DNA of 15,755 nucleotides, from positions 1 through 15,755 of the forward strand of contig JBJTCD010000019.1 in assembly GCA_046091665.1 (NCBI GenBank), written 5' to 3'. Numbering within the stretch: the first letter of the stretch is position 1; the number at the start of each line of letters is the position of its first letter. The position numbers were made by a program, and so were the translations under genes. Source of the stretch: CAIUPE01 sp046091665. GTDB lineage: Bacteria > Pseudomonadota > Alphaproteobacteria > Rhizobiales > Beijerinckiaceae. The notes beneath the pieces are model-generated. The model was not told the origin of the DNA. It did no database searches and saw only the letters and a program-made list of their open reading frames with translations. Positions 1-6,016 of this stretch are shown here, in pieces.

Positions 1-136
1 TCGTCTCATAGCGAAGGGTGCTGCGGGCAATCCCAAGAACCTCGCATGTCCTTCGCTCAGACGTACCGAGCTTTTGACGCGCTTGAATGACCGCACCACG
101 TAAGTCTTCAGCGCTCAGATCTTGGGCTTTAAAAAA
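1..136 (-). CDS. IS3-family transposase OrfB, N-terminal part, made by -1 frameshift from orfA (partial)
   Basis: In the -1 frame relative to orfA, the minus strand reads on as QDLSAEDLRGAVIQARQ and then RRTCEVLGIARSTLRYE. This is the typical N-terminal HTH_21-like start of IS3-family OrfB, ahead of the DDE integrase core. The frame is open from the slippery region (136-127) to the window edge, and the DDE catalytic part is not visible. IS3 elements normally make the active OrfAB transposase by -1 frameshifting, and the overlap here fits that mechanism. No convincing independent ATG start for orfB is visible before the edge. Confidence 0.8.
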
Positions 137-402
137 TCCAGACTCTCCTTCAGGATCAATTTGTCGAGCTCAAGATCCGCAACGATCTTCTTGAGCCGCT
201 GGTTCTCCTTCTCGAGCGCCTTCAACTCTGTCAGCTGCGGCTTTGCCATCCCACCAAAATTCTTGCGCCAAATGTAATAGGTCGCGTCACTGATCCCCGC
301 CGTTCGGCAAGCTTTGGCAACATCCGCACCCGCCGCCAAATCAAGTTCCACCTGCCGTAAAATCCTCAAACAATCTTCATCCGAATACCGCTTCCGAGCC
401 AT
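115..402 (-). CDS. IS3-family transposase OrfA (helix-turn-helix subunit)
   Basis: A 95-residue DNA-binding subunit of an IS3-family transposase. The N-terminal half carries the helix-turn-helix (around AKACRTAGISDATYYIW, residues 31-47). The second half is a leucine-rich coiled coil (LKALEKENQRLKKIV) used for OrfA/OrfAB multimerisation. I place the start at the ATG at 402 because GGGAGG lies about 8 bases upstream. A TTG two codons further up is in frame but only 2 bases from that ribosome site. The stop TGA (117-115) overlaps the orfB frame. The gene is intact, so the element could be active if orfB is complete beyond the edge. Confidence 0.9.
   Translation of the reverse strand: MARKRYSDEDCLRILRQVELDLAAGADVAKACRTAGISDATYYIWRKNFGGMAKPQLTELKALEKENQRLKKIVADLELDKLILKESLDFLKPKI
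127..136 (-). promoter_or_regulatory. Programmed -1 frameshift site: two overlapping slippery heptamers
   Basis: Near the end of orfA the minus strand reads TTTTTTAAAG. In the orfA frame this gives both T TTT TTA (136-130) and T TTA AAG (133-127), each matching the X XXY YYZ rule for -1 slippage. After slippage the orfB frame continues without a stop. I did not find an obvious strong downstream stem-loop by eye. Confidence 0.6.
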
Positions 403-459
403 CTCCAACCCCTCCCATTGGCACCACCATAATGGCTCAACTTTAGGGGGCTAAGACAT

Positions 460-777
460 CCGGACGGAGAGCCACTCGTTAAACTTCATAACCAGGGAAA
501 TGGCTTCAGCCATGCTCGAGAAGCGCAATTTGAATTCCTGTCAGGTTTCTTGGGAGGCCCTCGACTCTATTTCGAGCATCATCGATACTTCAATGTGAAA
601 CGCATGCACGTTCACATCGAGATTGGACTTTTAGAGCGAGACTTTTGGATAAGAAGCATGGATATGGCTCTCGGGTAGATGGCAATTGAATCTGAATTCA
701 AAGGCTGCCTGATGAACCATTTCCGACGTGTAGCGGATGCAATCATCAACAAAAACGCGACGGAATCGCAATTTTAG
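460..777 (+). pseudogene. Group II truncated haemoglobin, 5'-truncated by the IS and interrupted by TAG
   Basis: One continuous frame (codons starting at 460, 463, ...) encodes hallmarks of a group II truncated haemoglobin: QFEFLSGFLGGPRLYFE (E-helix/EF region with the LGGP-LY signature), then VKRMHVHIEIG with the proximal His, then LLERDFWIRSMDMAL (G/H helix). An in-frame TAG at 676-678 follows. After it the same frame resumes with MAIESEFKGCLMNHFRRVADAIIN, a good match to the family's C-terminal helix, and ends at TAG 775-777. The first roughly 30-40 codons (helices A and B) are missing because the frame begins at the IS end at 458/459. This is best read as a dead gene that has lost its start and carries a nonsense mutation. 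The family binds O2 or NO through haem. The missing 5' piece should lie on the other side of the IS. Confidence 0.85.
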
Positions 778-779
778 TC

Positions 780-807
780 TTGCGTTGCAAATCTCGCTCG
801 GTAAACT
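780..807 (+). promoter_or_regulatory. Weak candidate promoter and small inverted repeat upstream of dmmD
   Basis: Between the haemoglobin remnant and dmmD, TTGCGT (780-785) and TAAACT (802-807) are 16 bases apart, a weak sigma-70-like pair (3/6 and 4/6 matches). The -35 overlaps a small inverted repeat TTGC-GTT-GCAA (780-790) that could be an operator half-site. Only about 75 bases separate the pseudogene from dmmD, so a promoter must lie here or further upstream. Low confidence. Confidence 0.25.
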
Positions 808-852
808 GTTAAAAAATAGTTCCGCACAGGAAACATTCAAAGGAGGCCATTT

Positions 853-1986
853 ATGCCTATGTCGTGGAGATTTTCGACACTTGCTGACCGCCATCGCGAG
901 CTGGGGTCAAAGCTTGAGGACTGGTCGGGCATGGGCACGGCGTGGACCTATGACGGTGATACCGCAGACCAGCACGCCATCGTCCGCACCAAGGCCGGCC
1001 TCATGGATGTGTCGGGTCTGAAGAAGGTTCATCTCGTAGGTCCGCATGCGATTGCTGTTTTGGATGCAATCACGACGCGGGATTTGACGAAGGTCTATCC
1101 CGGTAAATCGGTTTACGCTTGCATGCTGAATGATCGTGGAATGTTCACCGATGACTGCGTGATTTTCCGGACTGGCCCCAACAGCTGGATGGTCGTGCAT
1201 GGTTCTGGGTCAGGGCATGAGGAAATCGTGAAGCAGGCCGTGGGCCGCAATTGTGCTGTGTTGTTTGATGACGATCTGCACGATCTTTCGCTGCAAGGCC
1301 CTGTCGCTGTGGATTTCCTCGCCAAGCATGTGCCCGGCATTCGCGATCTCAAGTATTTCCATCATATGCAGACAACACTGTTTGGTGCACCCGTGATGAT
1401 CTCGCGCACTGGCTATACTGGCGAACGTGGCTATGAAATATTTGTGCGCGGCCAAGATGCACCATTGATTTGGGATACGATCCTCGAACAGGGCAAGTCT
1501 ATGGGTATTGCACCTGTGTGCTTTACAACACTCGATTATTTGCGTGTTGAAAGCTATCTCGTGTTCTATCCTTACGACAATTCGCAGATGTATCCCTTTC
1601 CCGATCAGCCACCTGGCGATTCACTTTGGGAACTCGGTCTCGACTTTACAGTGTCGCCGGGCAAAGTAGGTTTCCGTGGCGCCGAAGAACACTACAAGCT
1701 CAAGGGCAAAGAGCGCTTCAAGATTTTTGGTCTCCTTATCGAAGGCAATCAGATTTCTGAAGGTGGCGATGAGTTGTGGAAAGATGGCAAAAAGGTTGGT
1801 GTCATCACCTGCCCAAGCTATTCCAAGCTCACCAAAAAGAGCATGGCCATCTGCCGCATGGATGTAGACGTGGCCAAGCAGGGCACGCCGCTCGAAGTGC
1901 GTGGCAAGAACTTGAAAGCCAGGGCCATTGCGCATACCATCACGTTTGACGATCCCGAAAAGAAGAAGCGCACGGCAGTCGGCTAA
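853..1986 (+). CDS. dmmD: GcvT-like tetrahydrofolate-dependent C1 acceptor DmmD of dimethylamine demethylation
   Basis: A 377-residue aminomethyltransferase-fold (GcvT) protein. Residues about 40-280 form the folate-binding GCV_T domain, with MFTDD at 97-101 (the acidic pair at the GcvT folate site) and SRTGYTGERGYEIF at 184-197. Residues about 285-365 form the C-terminal GCV_T_C barrel. In the DmmDABC/HODM system this subunit is understood to trap the formaldehyde (or iminium) released by dimethylamine oxidation as 5,10-methylene-tetrahydrofolate in the cytoplasm. AAAGGAGG (839-846) lies 6 bases before the ATG and fixes the start. It is first in the operon, with dmmA following after 3 bases. 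DMSP demethylase DmdA is a relative of similar length, but the dmmABC neighbours make DmmD far more likely. Confidence 0.9.
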   Translation: MPMSWRFSTLADRHRELGSKLEDWSGMGTAWTYDGDTADQHAIVRTKAGLMDVSGLKKVHLVGPHAIAVLDAITTRDLTKVYPGKSVYACMLNDRGMFTDDCVIFRTGPNSWMVVHGSGSGHEEIVKQAVGRNCAVLFDDDLHDLSLQGPVAVDFLAKHVPGIRDLKYFHHMQTTLFGAPVMISRTGYTGERGYEIFVRGQDAPLIWDTILEQGKSMGIAPVCFTTLDYLRVESYLVFYPYDNSQMYPFPDQPPGDSLWELGLDFTVSPGKVGFRGAEEHYKLKGKERFKIFGLLIEGNQISEGGDELWKDGKKVGVITCPSYSKLTKKSMAICRMDVDVAKQGTPLEVRGKNLKARAIAHTITFDDPEKKKRTAVG

Positions 1987-1989
1987 ACC

Positions 1990-2583
1990 ATGCTCGTTAA
2001 AGGCATCAAAAGCCGCCCCGTCTATGGTGGGGTGGCGATCGATCCCAACGCAAAGAAACATCTTTTTGTGTTGGAAGGAGAAGCCGCGCTGTGTCTCGCC
2101 GATCAGAAACCTCCGGCCACGGAGATGGCCAAGGCCGACATTCTTTATGTGCCCCATGGCGATGTAAATCAACAGGATGTGTTGAAGGCGCTGCAGCCAA
2201 ATGATTTCTGGGCCGCACTCACACTGCCACCGCTGCTTGGCCGTCTCGATGTTGTATTGTTGTCAAGTCGCATGGGCATGCGCCTCTATATTGCTGGTAC
2301 TGAAGGGTTTATTGGTCAAGCCATGCGCGTTGCACTTGCTCATGGTATTGATTTCAATGCCATTAAAACGGAGCATCGCGGATCGGAAGAACGCCGCGTG
2401 CAATGTGTGCATTGCAAAGGCGTCACCGACCACGTGAAGACCCAGCCGGTAATGTGCTCTCATTGTGGACTATCCCTGCTGGTGCGTGACCACTATTCGC
2501 GACGCATTGGTGCATTCCAGGGCGTATGCATCGATGCGGAAGAACCCGGCACCGGACCTGCGCCAGAGGTTGCGTTTCCATGA
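1990..2583 (+). CDS. dmmA: Dimethylamine monooxygenase small subunit DmmA (zinc-ribbon-like C-terminus)
   Basis: A 197-residue protein matching the DmmA family by size, position and C-terminal cysteine pattern. The N-terminal part (about 1-125) is an alpha/beta region with no motif I can name. The C-terminal part has CVHC at 139-142 and CSHC at 156-159, a four-cysteine knuckle that probably binds zinc or another metal. It resembles the gamma subunit of the haem-dependent oxidative N-demethylase (HODM); its precise role is not well defined, and interaction with the reductase or oxygenase subunit is an inference. It starts 3 bases after dmmD, and its stop overlaps the dmmB start (ATGA), so the genes are probably translationally coupled. 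Confidence 0.85.
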   Translation: MLVKGIKSRPVYGGVAIDPNAKKHLFVLEGEAALCLADQKPPATEMAKADILYVPHGDVNQQDVLKALQPNDFWAALTLPPLLGRLDVVLLSSRMGMRLYIAGTEGFIGQAMRVALAHGIDFNAIKTEHRGSEERRVQCVHCKGVTDHVKTQPVMCSHCGLSLLVRDHYSRRIGAFQGVCIDAEEPGTGPAPEVAFP

Positions 2584-3542
2584 CTATCAATACTGAAATG
2601 CATTGCCGGGTGACGGCGATCACCAATGTTTCAGAGAAGGTGAAGCGTTTCCGTTTCGAGCGGATTGACGGCGAGCCCATGCCCATTTTCTCTGGTGGTG
2701 CGCATGTGGTTGTTGCTTTCCACACGGATGAAGGCTTGCGCCGCACACCTTACTCCTTGATGTCAGTGCCTGGTGACACATCAGGCTATGAGATCAGCGT
2801 GTTGCGCGTGGAGCAATCGCGTGGCGGTTCGCATTATTTGCACGACAAGCTGAAGGTAGGTGATGAGGTTCACCTCACGCAGCCTGTGAACCTATTTACG
2901 ATTGACCAGCGCGGCAAGAAGCATCTCTTGTTTGCAGGCGGCATCGGCATAACACCTTTCATGGCCATGATGGAACAGTTGCACCGTGAAGGTGAAAACT
3001 TCGAACTCTATTATGCCATTCGTGATCGCAAGCACGGCGCATATTGGAAAGAGTTGCAGGCGCGTTATGGCTCACGGGTGAACCTTTTTGTCGATGCGGA
3101 GAAGAGTTTCATTCCGTTGGACGCTGTTCTGGGCAATCAACCACTTGGCACACACCTGTATGTTTGCGGGCCTGCGGGCATGATTGATGCTGTGTTGAAC
3201 AAGGGCACGGCACTGGGTTGGCCGCAACAGAACTTGCATTTTGAACGCTTCCTGGCACCTCCTACGGGTGAGACATTTGAGGTGGTTCTGACACGATCGA
3301 ACAAGACCATCACAGTCGGCACACATCAAAGTATTCTTGAAGCTGTTGAATCCACTGGCGTTGAGGCACCTTATATGTGCCGTGGTGGTGCCTGTGGCAT
3401 GTGTGAGACCAATGTTGTGTCTTACACTGGCACTCTGCAGCATAATGATATTTATCTGGAGCCAGAGGACAAAGCTTCGGGCAAAAAAATCATGATCTGT
3501 GTATCGCGGATCAAGGGTGATGTCATCACCCTTGACCTTTAA
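2580..3542 (+). CDS. dmmB: Dimethylamine monooxygenase reductase DmmB (flavin and plant-type 2Fe-2S)
   Basis: A 320-residue reductase of the phthalate dioxygenase reductase/VanB type, which passes electrons from NAD(P)H via flavin and a 2Fe-2S cluster to the haem subunit. The flavin-binding barrel (about 5-105) contains RTPYSL at 55-60. The nucleotide-binding domain has GGIGITP at 120-126 and CGPAGM at 196-201. The C-terminal ferredoxin domain has C267, C272 and C275 (CRGGACGMC) and C307, a complete plant-type 2Fe-2S set. I chose the ATG at 2580, overlapping the dmmA stop, because family homology begins there. An in-frame ATG 18 codons upstream (2526) lies inside dmmA and would only add a non-conserved tail. 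Confidence 0.9.
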   Translation: MTINTEMHCRVTAITNVSEKVKRFRFERIDGEPMPIFSGGAHVVVAFHTDEGLRRTPYSLMSVPGDTSGYEISVLRVEQSRGGSHYLHDKLKVGDEVHLTQPVNLFTIDQRGKKHLLFAGGIGITPFMAMMEQLHREGENFELYYAIRDRKHGAYWKELQARYGSRVNLFVDAEKSFIPLDAVLGNQPLGTHLYVCGPAGMIDAVLNKGTALGWPQQNLHFERFLAPPTGETFEVVLTRSNKTITVGTHQSILEAVESTGVEAPYMCRGGACGMCETNVVSYTGTLQHNDIYLEPEDKASGKKIMICVSRIKGDVITLDL

Positions 3543-3553
3543 GGAGAACGGGA

Positions 3554-4597
3554 ATGAACATCTATTTCAAAAAAGAAACATTCCGCGAAGACTTCACCTT
3601 CAAGAATTCGCCGGAGGGAATCCGTCATTTCCCGTTTCCCTTCCATGAAGACAAATACATGTATGCCGTCAACATGGAGCCTCATGTTTCGTCTGGCCCC
3701 AAGGGTCACGCCTATAATTCACTCATTGATATTGACGAGCACTACGTGGCGGAAATGCAGGACCGCGCCCTCGTGCTGAAAGAAGACCCGCTGCGCTGCC
3801 AAGCACTCCCCCACATGATGGCGGCGCAATGGGACACGCTTGAGCTGATCATGGAGCAGAAGGCGGCTGGCTTTCCGGAATATTTCTGCCTGACCAAAGA
3901 TGGTGACAATTGGCACTGGATCAACAAGCCGCTGAGCATAGACCAGAAGTTTGTGTTTGGCGACGTGACAACATTGCCCTGTGAGCCGATGGAATATATC
4001 GGCAGGCAAACCCAAGGCGATCTCTGCATCGTTGATCAGCGTGACAACCAGCTGTGGATGGACGCGGGCATTGTCACCACGCAGGCCGACTGGTCTCTTG
4101 ATTTTGACATCGGTATGAATTTCATGGAATGGCATGGTCCCGTGCCTCTCGCGCATCAGATTGGAGTTTTTGATCGTGCATTGAAGTTCCTGCTCAATCT
4201 GCAACAAGGAAAACCAGTGCGCCGATTGAACTGGACGATGACCATCAATCCACGCCTCGACACCAGCCCAGAGAACTATCACAAATGGGGCACGGACCGG
4301 ATGACGGTGACGCCGGAAAATGTGGGCGACAAGGTGCATTTGCGCTGCGAGCTACAAAGCCTCTGGCGTCTGCCGCGCTCCAACGCGATTGTTTTTGTCA
4401 TCCGCTGCTATCTCTTGAAGATGGAAGAATTGGTCACCGTTCCCAAGTGGGCGCGCCGTTTCCACCGCGTGTTGCGCGATCTTCCGACTGAGTTGGTAGA
4501 CTATAAAGGCCTCACACGCTATCGTCCGGTTACAGTCGAATGGTTGTCGCAATTTGACGATGGTCAGCCGACAAGTCCGGGCATTTTCCCGGATTGA
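3554..4597 (+). CDS. dmmC: Haem-dependent oxidative N-demethylase subunit DmmC (DUF3445)
   Basis: A 347-residue DUF3445 protein, the haem-binding catalytic subunit of dimethylamine monooxygenase. In the related HODM alpha subunit a PAS-like fold binds haem and oxidatively demethylates dimethylamine to methylamine plus formaldehyde. Family hallmarks are visible: MNFMEWHGPVPLAHQ (about 192-206), the RLNWTMTINPRLDTSPEN stretch around 223-240, and RCELQSLWRLPRSNAIVFVIR (about 263-283). The haem-ligand histidine cannot be assigned without an alignment. AAGGAG (3541-3546) overlaps the dmmB stop and sits 7 bases before the ATG. tmm follows after 21 bases, so it is probably in the same transcript. 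Confidence 0.88.
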   Translation: MNIYFKKETFREDFTFKNSPEGIRHFPFPFHEDKYMYAVNMEPHVSSGPKGHAYNSLIDIDEHYVAEMQDRALVLKEDPLRCQALPHMMAAQWDTLELIMEQKAAGFPEYFCLTKDGDNWHWINKPLSIDQKFVFGDVTTLPCEPMEYIGRQTQGDLCIVDQRDNQLWMDAGIVTTQADWSLDFDIGMNFMEWHGPVPLAHQIGVFDRALKFLLNLQQGKPVRRLNWTMTINPRLDTSPENYHKWGTDRMTVTPENVGDKVHLRCELQSLWRLPRSNAIVFVIRCYLLKMEELVTVPKWARRFHRVLRDLPTELVDYKGLTRYRPVTVEWLSQFDDGQPTSPGIFPD

Positions 4598-4618
4598 GGA
4601 AGACACCTAGGGGGCGAA

Positions 4619-5962
4619 ATGAAACGTCTAGCAATCATCGGCGCAGGGCCTTCAGGTCTGGCGCAGCTCAGGGCATTTCAGTCTGCAGCTAAAAAGGGTG
4701 CTAATATTCCGGAAGTCGTCTGTTTCGAGAAGCAGGATAATTGGGGCGGCTTGTGGAATTACACGTGGCGCACAGGGCTGGATCAATACGGCGAGCCCGT
4801 ACATTGCTCAATGTACCGCTATCTCTGGTCCAACGGCCCCAAGGAAGGTTTGGAATTCGCAGACTATTCTTTCGAGGAACACTTCGGCAAACAAATCGCC
4901 AGCTATCCGCCGCGCGCTGTGCTGCTTGATTACATCGAGGGCCGCGTAAAGAAGGCCGGGGTGCGCAAGTGGATTCGTTTTTCAACCACCGTGCGTATGG
5001 TGAACTACGACAAAAAGAAGGGCAAATTCACGGTTACCGTTCACGATCTGAAAAAAGATCGGATGTATCAAGAAGTGTTCGACCATGTGATCGTGGCATC
5101 GGGCCATTTCAGTGTTCCCAATGTGCCTGAGTACCCCGGCTTCGACAAATTCAATGGCCGTGTATTACACGCCCATGACTTCCGCGACGCCCGTGAATTC
5201 AAGGGCAAAGACCTGCTTATTCTTGGCACGTCCTATTCCGCAGAAGACATTGGTTCGCAATGCTGGAAGTATGGGGCGAAGTCATTAACAGTTGCGCACC
5301 GCAATGCGCCGATGGGTTATGACTGGCCTGACAATTGGAAGGAAGTTCCGAAGCTGGAACGAATGGATGAAAACACCGCTTACTTCATTGATGGAACAGC
5401 CAAGAAAGTTGACGCTGTGATTCTCTGCACGGGTTACAAGCACCACTTCCCATTCCTGCCTGATGAGCTGCGGTTGAAGACGGCCAATCGGCTTGCAACG
5501 GCTGACCTCTACAAGGGCGTAGCCTGGGTTCATAACCCCAAGCTGTTTTACATCGGCATGCAGGACCAGTGGTTCACCTTCAATATGTTTGACGCGCAAG
5601 CCTGGTGGGTGCGTGACGCTATCATGGGGCGGATTAAGATTCCAACCACGAAGAAAACCTTGCAGAAGGATGTGGCCAAGCGTGTTGCTGGCGAAGATGC
5701 GGGCAAAGACGCCCACGACGCCATTCACTATCAGGGTGACTATGTCAAAGAACTGATTGCAGAAACCGATTACCCGTCATTCGATGTGGATGGGGCTTGT
5801 GAGGCGTTCTACGAATGGAAAGAACACAAGAAGAATGACATCATGGCCTACCGTAACCATTCCTACAAATCTGTCATTACCGGTACCATAGCACCTGTTC
5901 ACCACACGCCATGGAAAGACGCGTTGGACGATTCAAAGGAGAGCTATCTCAAGGCGAAGTAA
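4619..5962 (+). CDS. tmm: Trimethylamine monooxygenase (flavin-containing) Tmm
   Basis: A 447-residue cytoplasmic flavin-containing monooxygenase oxidising trimethylamine to TMAO with NADPH and O2. Visible motifs: FAD-binding GAGPSG (8-13), the FMO-identifying F-x-G-x3-H-x3-F at 178-188 (FNGRVLHAHDF), and the NADPH site GTSYSA (203-208). Y206 probably equals the mechanistically important Tyr207 of Roseovarius Tmm (from memory, one residue offset). The long near-invariant N-terminal stretch, including FEKQDNWGGLWNYTWR, and the length are characteristic of bacterial Tmm rather than of general FMOs or Baeyer-Villiger enzymes. GGGGG lies just upstream of the ATG. It is last in the dmm operon and converges on tdm across a hairpin terminator. 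Confidence 0.95.
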   Translation: MKRLAIIGAGPSGLAQLRAFQSAAKKGANIPEVVCFEKQDNWGGLWNYTWRTGLDQYGEPVHCSMYRYLWSNGPKEGLEFADYSFEEHFGKQIASYPPRAVLLDYIEGRVKKAGVRKWIRFSTTVRMVNYDKKKGKFTVTVHDLKKDRMYQEVFDHVIVASGHFSVPNVPEYPGFDKFNGRVLHAHDFRDAREFKGKDLLILGTSYSAEDIGSQCWKYGAKSLTVAHRNAPMGYDWPDNWKEVPKLERMDENTAYFIDGTAKKVDAVILCTGYKHHFPFLPDELRLKTANRLATADLYKGVAWVHNPKLFYIGMQDQWFTFNMFDAQAWWVRDAIMGRIKIPTTKKTLQKDVAKRVAGEDAGKDAHDAIHYQGDYVKELIAETDYPSFDVDGACEAFYEWKEHKKNDIMAYRNHSYKSVITGTIAPVHHTPWKDALDDSKESYLKAK

Positions 5963-5984
5963 GTAGCTTCAAATTCTCAAAAGA

Positions 5985-6009
5985 AAATGCCCAGCGTGAC
6001 CGGGCATTT
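5985..6009. terminator. Hairpin between convergent tmm and tdm, probably bidirectional
   Basis: AAATGCCC (5985-5992) and GGGCATTT (6002-6009) form a perfect 8-bp stem with a 9-base loop in the 54-base gap between the tmm and tdm stops. On the minus strand it is followed by a T-rich run (TTTTCTTTT), the better terminator context, so it serves tdm well. On the plus strand the stem's own TTT is followed by CTATTG, which is weaker. Confidence 0.75.
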
Positions 6010-6016
6010 CTATTGA

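Larger units (their letters stand above)
1..458 (-). mobile_element. IS3-family insertion sequence, partial (left window edge)
   Basis: The stretch holds an IS3-type orfA and, in the -1 frame, the beginning of orfB, so it is the orfA-side end of an IS3-family element whose remainder lies left of position 1. The likely terminus is at 458: on the minus strand the sequence starts TGTCTTAGCCCCCTAAAG, a TG-led, C-rich end like the inverted repeats of this family. The boundary is supported independently, because a truncated haemoglobin reading frame on the plus strand begins right after it. The other inverted repeat and the target duplication are outside the window, so the exact end is inferred. 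Confidence 0.85.

Noticed and set aside
676..678. In-frame TAG in a methylamine-related locus, possibly a pyrrolysine codon
   Set aside because: Pyrrolysine TAG codons occur in corrinoid methylamine methyltransferases, not in truncated haemoglobins. Here the gene is also missing its 5' end, so a nonsense mutation is simpler.
853..1986. DMSP demethylase (DmdA) as the identity of the GcvT-like gene
   Set aside because: The fold and length fit both, but the gene is the first of a tight operon with the DmmA, reductase and DUF3445 subunits, which is the dmmDABC order.
1621..2172. 183-codon open frame on the minus strand across dmmD/dmmA
   Set aside because: It is antisense to two well-supported genes, matches no family I recognise, and has no ribosome site of note.
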